64,000 nt of DNA from T3Sed10-241 sp036796255 (GTDB lineage Bacteria > Bacteroidota > Bacteroidia > Flavobacteriales_D > Cryomorphaceae): the NCBI GenBank assembly GCA_036796255.1, contig DAIRDH010000007.1, positions 1 to 64,000 on the forward strand. Direction: 5' to 3'. The position numbers were made by a program, and so were the translations under genes. Under the pieces are notes generated by a model, which saw only the letters and a program-made list of their open reading frames with translations, did not search any database and was not told the DNA's origin. Of the stretch, positions 7,096 through 15,526 are shown one piece after another (the first letter of the stretch is position 1; each line of letters begins with the position of its first letter).

Positions 7096-8560
7096 CAATA
7101 AGGATCTGCAGAAGAAATTTAAGCATTTCAGCTATCCCGTTGGTGATGCCAACTGGGATGCAATCGCGGCGCGCCTGCCGGAAGGGAAGCCCGCTGGCGC
7201 CCTTGCGGAGAAATTTGCAAACTTTAAAGCGGAGCCTTCTTCAAAGGTGTGGAGCAACATCTCAGCCACCATTCAACCTTCGCGGAGCAAGCGCCCGGTG
7301 GTATGGTGGCGGTATGCTGCTGCTGCATCATTATTGCTTTTCGTGTATGTGGGATACGTAGTCTTTGATTCGGCCGAGGGCCCAAAGCAATTGGTGCAGG
7401 AAAAAGCGGCAAAAACACAGCAAACGAAAGAAGAGAAGCTTTCCGAGAAGGGCATTGCTCCCCTGGATCAGGATTCTTCCAATTCGGGGGCTGCAGCCTC
7501 TGGTGCTTATCGCGAAATGCCTTCATTCAAAAGCGATACAAAGGTGAATAGGGCAAGTGGGAAAGCGGATGAAATAACATCTGAGTCTGGTACACTTGCT
7601 AAAAGCACAAGGACTACACATGCTGCAATTAATCCACCTGAAGGAATTCATGCTGAGGAAATCCGCGGAGGTATTGACAAAAATGAGGGAACTGTTTCTT
7701 ACCCTGCAGGCAGTATTGTGGAGGAAAGGGCTCCAATTACCCTTTTGGCGAAAGCTGCACTTCGAGATGCTGAAATTGAAGGCTATCGCTGGATGCCCAA
7801 CTTCGCTGAATTCAGCACTATCCCAGTCATGGCTCAAGCACTTCCAACCGAAAAGAATAAGAAAAGCAGTGCTTTTTATGATGGCACCGAAACTGAATCC
7901 TCTCAAAACTTTTCGCTTTGGGCAGGTTCGCTACTGGCTTTTGGTAACTCAGCCAGCCAGAACAATATGGAGCTGGTAAACAGTAACTTTAACAATGGCG
8001 TGGGAACGGGCTCAGGTGAAATTACCGCCGATCTCAGCATGAACAGTATTGTTAAAAAATATGCTACACCAATTTATTATGGCGTTAATGGAGAAATTAA
8101 GATTTGGAACCGTTTGGCTGCTGGTATCGGTGTGGGGTTTTTGCAAATGAGGACTACTGCCATACAGACGTATTGGAATGGCGATGAAGTCGTTCAGAAA
8201 AGTGAACACAGATTCTTATCCCTTCCTGTTTACGCGAAATTTAATTTTATTGATAAATCAAAGTTTGCCGCCTACACCTCATTGGGACATGGCTACGATA
8301 TACTGCTAGGTCAAAAAATTTCGACTGAAAGCAGCTCAAATGCACAGCTTATTGCATCGGGCAATCTACCACATGAAGATCAAGGCAACCAGGCCAATTT
8401 GTATGCCGGGCTTGGCATGCATTTTAAGTTCAGCAGGCAGTTCGGAGTCTTTGCAGAAGGATCGCTGATGCATTACTATCAATTGAGCAACAACAACTTT
8501 TTTGGCCAGCAGAAATACTGGCCTGGATTGAGATTTGGCCTGTTGATGACTTTTGATTGA
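7079..8560 (+). CDS. Membrane-anchored protein with cytoplasmic N-terminus and C-terminal outer-membrane-type beta-barrel; candidate anti-sigma
   Basis: 493 residues from GTG 7079 (a TTG at 7058 is the alternative; no ATG exists near the start, and both overlap the sigma gene, which suggests translational coupling). The N-terminal 75 residues hold an imperfect internal repeat (KKFKHFSYPVGDANWDAI and EKFANFKAEPSSKVWSNI), then a single transmembrane helix (about 78-96, YAAAASLLLFVYVGYVVF), a low-complexity linker to about 270, and a beta-strand-rich C-terminal domain of the outer-membrane barrel type (about 278-493, ending GLRFGLLMTFD). This layout puts a sigma-proximal piece in the cytoplasm and a barrel-like domain at the far end. 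Proteins of this type often lie next to ECF sigma genes in Bacteroidota. The anti-sigma role is inferred from position and topology. Confidence 0.8.
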   Translation: MKGQSDNKDLQKKFKHFSYPVGDANWDAIAARLPEGKPAGALAEKFANFKAEPSSKVWSNISATIQPSRSKRPVVWWRYAAAASLLLFVYVGYVVFDSAEGPKQLVQEKAAKTQQTKEEKLSEKGIAPLDQDSSNSGAAASGAYREMPSFKSDTKVNRASGKADEITSESGTLAKSTRTTHAAINPPEGIHAEEIRGGIDKNEGTVSYPAGSIVEERAPITLLAKAALRDAEIEGYRWMPNFAEFSTIPVMAQALPTEKNKKSSAFYDGTETESSQNFSLWAGSLLAFGNSASQNNMELVNSNFNNGVGTGSGEITADLSMNSIVKKYATPIYYGVNGEIKIWNRLAAGIGVGFLQMRTTAIQTYWNGDEVVQKSEHRFLSLPVYAKFNFIDKSKFAAYTSLGHGYDILLGQKISTESSSNAQLIASGNLPHEDQGNQANLYAGLGMHFKFSRQFGVFAEGSLMHYYQLSNNNFFGQQKYWPGLRFGLLMTFD

Positions 8561-8630
8561 TGGCCCCGTGCAACCATTTTACAGGCAAGTGCATCTTCAC
8601 TTCAAACCAACCTTTTTTATCTTAATTATA

Positions 8631-9911
8631 ATGAAAATCTTCCGACTCATACTTAGCAGCGCATTGCTCATCTCATTATTGAATTCCTGCCAAGACAAGT
8701 TTACAGAATCATATCAAGCAAACGTCCCTGTGTATATGAGCTTGCTAGAATGGCGTGCACAGGATATATCGGCAGAGAGCCCACAGGCAATTTTGGATGC
8801 GGGCAAAATTTATATTTATCAGGATTACCTGTTTGTTGTAGACAAGGGGCTTGGCGTTCACATAGTAAACAATGCCAATCCTTCATCGCCACAAAACGTT
8901 GCATTTCTGTCGATTTTGGGATGCGGTGATGTGGCAGTGCGCAACGATGTGCTGTATGTAGATTCGTACAGTGACCTGCTGTCTTTTGATATCAGCGATC
9001 CAGCAAGTCCGATACTTTCCTGCAGGATTCCTGATGCTTTTGATTCTAATTTCGGAACATTCATGCACGGATTTAACGAAGATCTTCCCATTGTTGGATT
9101 GGACCATGCGAACGGAGTTATCGTTGGTTGGACACAACAAGAGATCATCAGGGATTCGGAAGAATATCGGAATATGCAAGACTTCACGGTGCTATTTGAA
9201 GGAGGCGTGGGCACAGGAATGGGCCCGATATCAAACGACATGTCAGGAGGAAGTGGCATTGGCGGGAGCATGGCACAGTTTACCTTAACAGGCACCTATC
9301 TTTACGTGCTTCGCCCAAGTTCGATTACATCATTTAATGTCGCTGGAGATCGCTGCCCCGAAGAGCGCACCTTGACCCCGGTGAGCTGGCAAGCTGAAAC
9401 CATTTTCCCATATAACAACCACCTGTTTTTAGGAACTACATCGGGGATGATGATATTTAACCTCAACAATCCCGCTCAACCAGAATTTGTGAGTGAGATA
9501 GCCCACGTCACTGCCTGTGATCCTGTAGTGGTTCAGGGCGACAGGGCATATGTCACTATTCGATCGGGTACCAACTGCTGGGGTGATGTGAACCAATTGA
9601 TCGTAGTGGACATCAGTAATTATAGCTCCCCATTTACAATTGCTGAATACAACCTCCATAACCCGCATGGCCTTGGCATAGATGGTAATACCTTGTTTGT
9701 TTGCGATGGAAGTGAAGGGCTGAAGGTATATAATGCTGAAGATGATTTGGCAATCACTGACAACATGATCTCTCATTATGACAACATCAGCACATACGAT
9801 GTGATTCCGTTCAACAACGTACTCATCATGTCGGCCGAAGAAGGTATTTACCAATACGATTATTCAGATCCGCTGAATATTTCAGAGTTGAGCTTTATAC
9901 CTGTGAATTAG
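8631..9911 (+). CDS. LVIVD-repeat beta-propeller lipoprotein
   Basis: 426 residues. ATG 8631 opens a lipoprotein signal (MKIFRLILSSALLISLLNSC, lipobox LNSC); the frame runs open further upstream but overlaps the preceding gene. Repeats of the LVIVD kind run through the protein: LFVVDKGLGVHIVNNANPSS, VLYVDSYSDLLSFDISDPAS, LFVCDGSEGLKVYNAEDD, GIYQYDYSDPLNISELSFI. These form a beta-propeller usually found on the cell surface or in the periplasm. The role is not known; neighbours suggest it is part of the sigma operon's envelope output. It lies 70 bases after the barrel gene and 2 bases before the next gene. Confidence 0.88.
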   Translation: MKIFRLILSSALLISLLNSCQDKFTESYQANVPVYMSLLEWRAQDISAESPQAILDAGKIYIYQDYLFVVDKGLGVHIVNNANPSSPQNVAFLSILGCGDVAVRNDVLYVDSYSDLLSFDISDPASPILSCRIPDAFDSNFGTFMHGFNEDLPIVGLDHANGVIVGWTQQEIIRDSEEYRNMQDFTVLFEGGVGTGMGPISNDMSGGSGIGGSMAQFTLTGTYLYVLRPSSITSFNVAGDRCPEERTLTPVSWQAETIFPYNNHLFLGTTSGMMIFNLNNPAQPEFVSEIAHVTACDPVVVQGDRAYVTIRSGTNCWGDVNQLIVVDISNYSSPFTIAEYNLHNPHGLGIDGNTLFVCDGSEGLKVYNAEDDLAITDNMISHYDNISTYDVIPFNNVLIMSAEEGIYQYDYSDPLNISELSFIPVN

Positions 9912-9913
9912 AA

Positions 9914-10654
9914 ATGATGTCGAAATTACTGCTCACACTCGTGCTATTTTTGTCGGCGGTATGCTTGCGTGCCCAGACCGATTATGATATTATCTACCTG
10001 AAAGACGGTACGATATACAGAGGGCATGTCACCGAGTATCGGCCCGGTGATCATGCTACCATCAAGCTCATGGACGACAGAATTGTCAAAGTACAATCCG
10101 ACAGGATCATGAAAATGAAGGTAGGAAAGGATGAGGTGATCAGGAAGCAATTTGACATTAAAGAAAAGGGCTACTTCCACAACTCATTGCTGGGGGTTCA
10201 ACTGGGAAATGGTGCATACGGAAGCACGCCCCTTACCTTCGCTTACAACATGGTCAATGGCTACCGCGTCAGGAACCACCACATGGGCTTAGGGCTTGGT
10301 GTGGAGAAGCATGTGGGAAATTGGTATGCACCGATGTATGCCGACTACAGTTTCCATTTCCTTAAAGGCAGAACCAGCCCGGTGATTGGCATCAATGGAG
10401 GGTTTATGCTTCCCATAAACAATGAGTTCCGGTACGAGAACGATTACACCAATGGCTCGTTTATTGGTGGTAGGGTAGGTTTTGTAGCGTACAGCAATCC
10501 TCATTTTGCTTTTTTGATGAACCTTACGTACCGCTATGTAAATCTCAGTGGCTCAGAATACACCATCCATTCCTGGTGGGGTGAGCCGCAAGCTCTCAGG
10601 GGTGCAGCCGAGCTGCACAGGGTAGGCATCATGCTGGGTTTTGTGATCAATTGA
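9914..10654 (+). CDS. Secreted outer-membrane beta-barrel protein
   Basis: 246 residues starting with tandem ATGs (9914 and 9917). A signal peptide (LLLTLVLFLSAVCLRAQ) is followed by a small N-terminal beta domain rich in lysine and aspartate (YLKDGTIYRGHVTEY, VKVQSDRIMKMKVGKDE, residues about 25-75), then alternating strands typical of an eight-stranded outer-membrane barrel (about 90-246), ending HRVGIMLGFVIN. The N-terminal piece resembles small domains seen before barrels in many Bacteroidota proteins of unknown role. It is the last gene of the sigma-factor operon, 2 bases after the LVIVD gene. Function unknown. Confidence 0.8.
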   Translation: MMSKLLLTLVLFLSAVCLRAQTDYDIIYLKDGTIYRGHVTEYRPGDHATIKLMDDRIVKVQSDRIMKMKVGKDEVIRKQFDIKEKGYFHNSLLGVQLGNGAYGSTPLTFAYNMVNGYRVRNHHMGLGLGVEKHVGNWYAPMYADYSFHFLKGRTSPVIGINGGFMLPINNEFRYENDYTNGSFIGGRVGFVAYSNPHFAFLMNLTYRYVNLSGSEYTIHSWWGEPQALRGAAELHRVGIMLGFVIN

Positions 10655-10755
10655 GCGCTTTGAACAGATTTCAGATTCACGTGATGATACCTGCCCTGTG
10701 GCCCAAGCCTGTCGCACAAACGACTGTCTTGTCAGGGCTGCCTTGGTGAAAATAA

Positions 10756-11184
10756 TCAGCCTTGTGCTATTAAAGCCGAAGTTTCCATCTTTTCCATGTT
10801 GGCAAACATGACTTGATGCTGTTTTGCCAAGAGCCTGAGCAGGTAAGCCTTAATGGGCAATGGCGACTTTATTTCGATGCTTTCTTCAATCACAGATCCG
10901 GTGGCTGAGCTATTGACCTTGAATAGCATCGAGATGTGGGTCATTCGCTTTATCACCGCCTTGACATGGACAGTACGCTCGGCTATATTCTGCTCAATCT
11001 CTGCCGTGTAGGTGAAACTATAAGGGATGAATCCAAACTTAACTTTTTCGTAGACCTTAAATGTATTTCCCGAAAGGGGCTCCATGCGGTAGATTATGGG
11101 ATGAATTCGTACAAATCTCTCTGGATCGCTCAGGTATTCCACCACAATATGCGGAGCTAAGGACGACTGGAAGTGCAAAATCAT
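10756..11184 (-). CDS. SRPBCC (START-like) family protein
   Basis: 142 residues from ATG 11184. The pattern fits the SRPBCC/START-like fold: an N-terminal strand and helix (FQSSLAPHIVVEYLSDPERF), a run of antiparallel strands (FKVYEKVKFGFIPYSFTY, RTVHVKAVIKRMTHISMLF), and a long C-terminal helix (PIKAYLLRLLAKQHQVMFANM). Members bind hydrophobic ligands in a cavity or act as cyclases; none can be named here. No signal peptide, so cytoplasmic. It lies convergent with the sigma operon and downstream of a barrel gene and a Crp-like regulator on the same strand. Confidence 0.75.
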   Translation of the reverse strand: MILHFQSSLAPHIVVEYLSDPERFVRIHPIIYRMEPLSGNTFKVYEKVKFGFIPYSFTYTAEIEQNIAERTVHVKAVIKRMTHISMLFKVNSSATGSVIEESIEIKSPLPIKAYLLRLLAKQHQVMFANMEKMETSALIAQG

Positions 11185-11260
11185 GACGCTGTTTTGAATG
11201 CCTGGGCAGGTAGAAGGCCATAAATATATCGCAAAATTCGCATTTTATGCTTCATTGGCA

Positions 11261-11938
11261 TTAATGCCTCTTCCTCACATCGATCGTATATCCAATACTC
11301 ACATTTATAATGAGTGGTGTCAAGCCAATTCCTGAGGCAGTGGCATTGATGGTTTCAGTACGGCCGGTCAGCCTGTTTTGATAGCTGAAGCTATTGTCTA
11401 CGAAACTTGAACTTACCGTAGGCCAGAACCTGATACTTGGTGCAACTGTGAAGCCTTTCAGGAAGTTGTCGCTTTTGCCGAAAGGCTGAAAGAAGCCATA
11501 CAGTCCAAGACCCACACTGAAGTTGTTGGCATCTTCGGCTACAAGGTTGATTGCATCCCGGGCATCGCCTTCGTAATAGAATTGAAAGCGGTGCCATTTG
11601 GTTTCCACCCTCAGGTTGAGCCAGGGAGTGAAGCGGTATCCAATCCCGAATCCGGTTGAGAAAGGCATGTAAACCACGAGCCCTTGATCGCGCAGTTCGT
11701 CATTGACATAATCGCTTCCGAATTCCAGCGAGGCGCCGTGCGAATAGTCAAAAATTAAGCGGTTGTGGATGTAGTTGCCCTCGATGTTGAAACCATTCAC
11801 AAAGAGTGGTTGGGTCAGGCCAAACAGGATGGCGACCTTGCGGTCCTCTTTCCAGCTGTCATTTTGAGCGAATGCCATTTGTGCACTCAGGAAGGAAAGT
11901 ATGAAGTAAACGGTGATTTTTTTGAATGTGGTCATCAT
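11261..11938 (-). CDS. Outer-membrane beta-barrel protein
   Basis: 225 residues. Two adjacent ATGs (11938 and 11935) precede a signal peptide (ITVYFILSFLSAQMAFAQ). The mature part is a run of amphipathic strands with aromatic girdles (VYMPFSTGFGIGYRFTPWLN, NFSVGLGLYGFFQPFG, SIRFWPTVSSSF), ending IINVSIGYTIDVRKRH, as in small Bacteroidota porin-like barrels. It lies 84 bases downstream of the Crp-like regulator on the same strand, so it may be its target or operon partner. Function unknown. Confidence 0.78.
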   Translation of the reverse strand: MMTTFKKITVYFILSFLSAQMAFAQNDSWKEDRKVAILFGLTQPLFVNGFNIEGNYIHNRLIFDYSHGASLEFGSDYVNDELRDQGLVVYMPFSTGFGIGYRFTPWLNLRVETKWHRFQFYYEGDARDAINLVAEDANNFSVGLGLYGFFQPFGKSDNFLKGFTVAPSIRFWPTVSSSFVDNSFSYQNRLTGRTETINATASGIGLTPLIINVSIGYTIDVRKRH

Positions 11939-12022
11939 TTGTTGATTTTAAAATTTGATGACACAAAGTTCTGCCGACGCCCTTGCCGGTGCATTCACAT
12001 TTGTGAAGAAACGCAGATTGAT

Positions 12023-12589
12023 CTATGAGTTTTTGCGGATGCGGCTCAGCGATTGCGGAGCGACACCCAGAAAACTGGCCACGAGATACTGCGGCGCGCG
12101 TTGCAAAATGTCAGGTTGCTCGGTACGAAATTTTGCATAGCGCTCCTCTGCCTTGAGCATTTGTAAATCACCGCTGCGCTTTACCATATTGATGAATACC
12201 TGATCAATGAGACGCCTCGCTACACGTTCAAATGTTGGGACTTGCGCGTACAATTCAGTAAGCCCGGTGAAAGAGATCACGTGAAGGTGGCATGGCTCGA
12301 TGGCCTTGATGGATAGGGGAGATTCGCTTTGTGAGATAAAGCTCTGATACTGTGTGATCCAGTCACCTTCTTTTGCGAAGTCGCAAACAACTTCCTGCCC
12401 TTTCTCCGTAATTTTAGAATACATCAAGAGGCCTTTTTCAACGAAAGCCACTTGTTTGCAAATCTGTCCTTCGCGGAGGAAGCAATTTCCTTCCTCCAGG
12501 TTTGATGCTGCAAAGCTGCCGGAAATTTGCGCTGCCTCATTATCCGTAAGGACCTCCAGGCTGCTTATGAATGCAATGAGCTTCGACAT
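12023..12589 (-). CDS. Crp/Fnr-family cyclic-nucleotide-binding-domain regulator
   Basis: 188 residues from ATG 12589. The N-terminal half is a cNMP-binding jelly roll (GNCFLREGQICKQVAFVEKG, then EGDWITQYQSFISQ); the C-terminal end has a short helix-turn-helix (QYLVASFLGVAPQSLSRIRK). The domain order and length match the small Bacteroidota Crp/Fnr group. The characteristic cAMP-contacting arginine-serine pair of E. coli Crp is not evident, so the ligand is unknown. It is followed by a barrel gene on the same strand. Confidence 0.9.
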   Translation of the reverse strand: MSKLIAFISSLEVLTDNEAAQISGSFAASNLEEGNCFLREGQICKQVAFVEKGLLMYSKITEKGQEVVCDFAKEGDWITQYQSFISQSESPLSIKAIEPCHLHVISFTGLTELYAQVPTFERVARRLIDQVFINMVKRSGDLQMLKAEERYAKFRTEQPDILQRAPQYLVASFLGVAPQSLSRIRKNS

Positions 12590-12626
12590 ATGCAGCCAAA
12601 GTTACAACTACCATGGTACATCCGGC

Positions 12627-13985
12627 TTAGTCTTTCACCACTTTATGGCTTTGCACTTCACCATTGTCAGCCCATACCTGAATGATGTAGAGTCCTGAAC
12701 TCCAGGATTGCGTATCGAGCATAAGCTTTTCACCATTGGCAATATGCGAAGCGATGTGCCGGCCTTCAGCATTGAAAATGTGCACACGCCTCGCATTTCC
12801 AACATTCTCGAAATCAATATTGAGCACGTCCTGGGCCGGAACGGGGTAGAGGTTTACGCGTTCGGCATTTTCATTTGCGGAAGCGCTCAAGGTATTAAGC
12901 TCATATACACGGATGTACTGCACCTCCATGGTGGCAGGGAATGTTGCCGTGCCATCGGGATATCCGGGCCAGTTGCCGCCTATGGCCACATTGAGCAAGA
13001 AGTAGAAAGGCCTTTGGAAGATGTCGGCTGTGTTGTCGTTTTCCGAAAAGGGAAGGTAAAAGAAAGGTATATCATTGATGAAGTAGGTTACGCCCTCCTC
13101 ATTCCAGATGATGCCGTACTTGTGAAATTCATTGACCTGAACGGGGGCATTGGTGGTGGCATAAATATGTCCGTTGAGGTTCCAGTGCTTGGCTGCGTGG
13201 GTGAGGGGCTCATTGTTCACATGCTCCATGATGTCGATCTCGCCACATTGGGGCCAGCTCACTGCGTCAATATTGGCTCCCAGCATCCAGAATGCCGGCC
13301 AAATGCCTTGCCCGATGGGCACCTTGATGCGCGCCTCGACCTTGCCGTATTGAAATTCAAACTTGTCTTTGGTGGTAATGCGTGCCGAACTGTAATTTTC
13401 TTCACCCAGATGTCTTGTAATAATCTTTAAGCTTCCGGCGCTTATTTGAAGGTTGAGGGGGCTACTGGTATAATTCTGCCACTCATTGTTGCCCCAGCCA
13501 TGGTCACCCAGGTCGAAGTTCCACGTGTCCATATCAAGTGCATTTCCGAGAAATTCCTCCGCCCAGGTCAGGGTCCATGCCGACTGGTCGGGCTCGAGGC
13601 AATCCTGGCAGAGGCTCCAGCACACCACGTCGAGCACAAGGGCATTGTCAGTTACGTTCAGGGTTCGGTTGTCGGCATCATTGGCGCAGCCCGCGTTGCG
13701 TAGGTTTTCCTGACCAGACCAATTGTCGAATGAATACTTGTATTGGTAATTGCCTGCAGGGAGGTTGATCGTTGTTTCCCAAATGCCATCGCCGTCCTGG
13801 TCGCTCATTGCATTGCAGGTGCCGCACCAATTATTAAAAGTCCCATTCACCTCTGGGGTGTTAAAGCCCTCGTAACCATTCATGTTAAGGCGGAAGGTGA
13901 CCTGGCCGGCATACAGCGATGAGGAAGCTGCCAGCAATAATATGAATAGAAAAGGTCTTAAACCGTTGTTGCAGGGATAGTTCAT
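12627..13985 (-). CDS. GH16 beta-glucanase with N-terminal E-set/CBM48-like domain and T9SS type A sorting domain
   Basis: 452 residues from ATG 13985 (a GTG three codons earlier is less likely); signal peptide PFLFILLLAASSSLYA. Residues about 28-125 look like an early-set glycogen/AMPK-type binding domain (VNGTFNNWCG, then YQYKYSFDNWSG). The GH16 domain spans about 135-370, with WTLTWAEEFLG, WGNNEWQNYTS, GIWPAFWMLG and the catalytic motif GEIDIMEH (nucleophile Glu249, Asp251, acid/base Glu254), closing with VQYIRVYEL. The last 80 residues (NLYPVPAQD to SHKVVKD) are a T9SS type A sorting domain. It differs from the GH16 at 2338, which is a plain lipoprotein: two enzymes for two places. It follows the GH2/GH5-like gene by 54 bases in one operon. 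Confidence 0.93.
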   Translation of the reverse strand: MNYPCNNGLRPFLFILLLAASSSLYAGQVTFRLNMNGYEGFNTPEVNGTFNNWCGTCNAMSDQDGDGIWETTINLPAGNYQYKYSFDNWSGQENLRNAGCANDADNRTLNVTDNALVLDVVCWSLCQDCLEPDQSAWTLTWAEEFLGNALDMDTWNFDLGDHGWGNNEWQNYTSSPLNLQISAGSLKIITRHLGEENYSSARITTKDKFEFQYGKVEARIKVPIGQGIWPAFWMLGANIDAVSWPQCGEIDIMEHVNNEPLTHAAKHWNLNGHIYATTNAPVQVNEFHKYGIIWNEEGVTYFINDIPFFYLPFSENDNTADIFQRPFYFLLNVAIGGNWPGYPDGTATFPATMEVQYIRVYELNTLSASANENAERVNLYPVPAQDVLNIDFENVGNARRVHIFNAEGRHIASHIANGEKLMLDTQSWSSGLYIIQVWADNGEVQSHKVVKD

Positions 13986-14039
13986 AGTTTGCACGTAGGG
14001 CTTTTGCTTGCCCTCTTATTAATTGTGGGCTGTTATGAT

Positions 14040-15335
14040 TTACAGTCCGGTACTTACGTAGAAAGGAATATTGGCTACAGCAGCTTTGCCCTTTCCATCA
14101 TCTACATATGCGAACATGCGGTACGGCCCTTCTTTTTTCGGGGCTTTAAAGATGAGTTTGCCATCTTGTCCATCGTTCTGGGCTACTATTTTGACAGGTT
14201 CCGGTCTTGATTCTGCGTCACCACCTGATTTGATATCCCGGCTTTCGGGCAGAATTTCGTAGCGGTAATTCAGTGAATCTCCATCGAGGTCTTCAACCAC
14301 AACATTGAGCATGTGAAAGCGCCCTGCTTCTACATATACACTCGCATACCTGTCTTTGCCGTCAATGGTAATATCCTTAAGCGTTGGAGCCCGGTTGTCG
14401 GGGTAGCTTCCGCTCCACACGTACTGAAGTACGTCTGTGACCTCAGTTTCAGTGCCATCTTCAAGAAATACCCCGTACCATGTGGGCGTGGTCTCCTGTT
14501 TTTGCCCCCATAAAAAGACATAAGAACCAATACACATTTGATGGTCTCTGGCAATTCCCTGCTCATATCGCTTTTTATAAGAGGCAGCTTTCTCCCGGCT
14601 TGTTTGTTCGACCGGAACTCCCCACTTTGTTTTTGGCACTTCCCAGTGTCCGCTTGGACCCCACTCTGTAATTACATAGGGTTTGTCCCAGCCGAAGGCG
14701 CGCATTTCTTTATCAATTCCAATAAGGCCGGCGTATGTATTGATGCCGTAAACGTCAATATGCGGTGCGCGTTCTTGTATAAGTTGTACCTCGGCCACAT
14801 CAAGCCCTGCCGTTACGGTCATGGTAGGGTGATTGGGATCAACTTCATGAATCATCTTAGCGATATCATTGATGGCGTTCCATACTTTGAAGTCGGTGTA
14901 GAAGAGATCGTTCTCATTTCCTATGCCCCACATCAGAATGGCTGGGTGGTCCTTGTATGTTTTTACCACTTCCGTAAATGCTTCTAGTTGAGCTTTTACA
15001 GCTTTGCCATCGTCGTAGTCAAATCCTTGCCGCTCTACACCAACCCACAATCCGAATAGCACCGAAAGGCCCATCTCATGTGCCTTGTCGAGTACATTTA
15101 CGGCTTCATCCACACCCCATGTGCGCACTGAATTGGCCCCGTATTCAATGGCCTTGTCAAGCCGGGTTTGACCACCTACTCCCTTAATGTAGTAGGGCTC
15201 GCCACCCCGGTAGAGCTGCCATACTCCATTTTCTTTGCGCACTTCTACCTTGATGGCTGTTTGCTCCGTCTGGCCGTGAACCAGTGTTGTCATGGTAAAA
15301 AAAGGGATCAATAAAAGGTTTCGAATGGTGTTCAT
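14040..15335 (-). CDS. Secreted clan GH-A glycosidase (GH2/GH5-like TIM barrel)
   Basis: 431 residues from ATG 15335, with a signal peptide (LLLIPFFTMTTLVHGQ). After a short strand (WQLYRGGEPYYIKGVGGQ) comes a TIM barrel (about 50-310) with both clan A catalytic motifs: WGIGNEND, acid/base Glu141, and VITEWGPSG, nucleophile Glu224. The last 100 residues (DNRAPTLKDITIDG onward) form an Ig-like/cadherin-like beta domain. General annotation would be GH2 TIM-barrel-like; an endo-beta-1,3-glucanase of a clan A family such as GH158 is possible but unproven. It starts the minus-strand operon with the second GH16, divergent from the outer-membrane operon, with the repeated operator in between. Confidence 0.85.
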   Translation of the reverse strand: MNTIRNLLLIPFFTMTTLVHGQTEQTAIKVEVRKENGVWQLYRGGEPYYIKGVGGQTRLDKAIEYGANSVRTWGVDEAVNVLDKAHEMGLSVLFGLWVGVERQGFDYDDGKAVKAQLEAFTEVVKTYKDHPAILMWGIGNENDLFYTDFKVWNAINDIAKMIHEVDPNHPTMTVTAGLDVAEVQLIQERAPHIDVYGINTYAGLIGIDKEMRAFGWDKPYVITEWGPSGHWEVPKTKWGVPVEQTSREKAASYKKRYEQGIARDHQMCIGSYVFLWGQKQETTPTWYGVFLEDGTETEVTDVLQYVWSGSYPDNRAPTLKDITIDGKDRYASVYVEAGRFHMLNVVVEDLDGDSLNYRYEILPESRDIKSGGDAESRPEPVKIVAQNDGQDGKLIFKAPKKEGPYRMFAYVDDGKGKAAVANIPFYVSTGL

Positions 15336-15416
15336 TTTGGTACTTATAAATATGGGTCATAAAGAAACTATGAAATTAAGTATTTGGGTGTACTTTGGAC
15401 ATCAAATATTGTCAAT

Positions 15417-15464
15417 GATGTACCATTGATGCATTGAAATATTTGCGGACGTAGTCTTGATGTA
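15417..15464. promoter_or_regulatory. Putative operator: four phased GATGTA-type half-sites
   Basis: GATGTA (15417-15422), GATGCA (15428-15433), GACGTA (15448-15453) and GATGTA (15459-15464) step by 11, 20 and 11 bp. This repeats the layout found at 3270-3318 (11, 21, 11), and in each case the half-sites point toward a gene set with a -7 box 31-33 bases further on. Three of the five-base spacers in the two sites end in TT, giving TTGATG(T/C)A. It lies between the GH2/GH5-like gene and the outer-membrane operon and probably controls the latter. Confidence 0.65.
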
Positions 15465-15473
15465 GTCAAAAAG

Positions 15474-15503
15474 TTTGTTAATCTTCAATTGGCGGTAATT
15501 TTG
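15474..15503 (+). promoter_or_regulatory. Promoter of the outer-membrane operon
   Basis: TTTG (15474-15477), 18 bases, then TAATTTTG (15496-15503), a good match to the Bacteroidota consensus. The predicted transcript would start near 15509, about 18 bases before the ATG at 15527. The operator ends 9 bases before the TTTG. Confidence 0.7.
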
Positions 15504-15526
15504 CCCTAACCAATTATTAACCTGAA

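Noticed and set aside
12708..13430. 240-codon open frame opposite the second GH16 gene
   Set aside because: Shadow of a clear GH16 gene; no recognisable domain.
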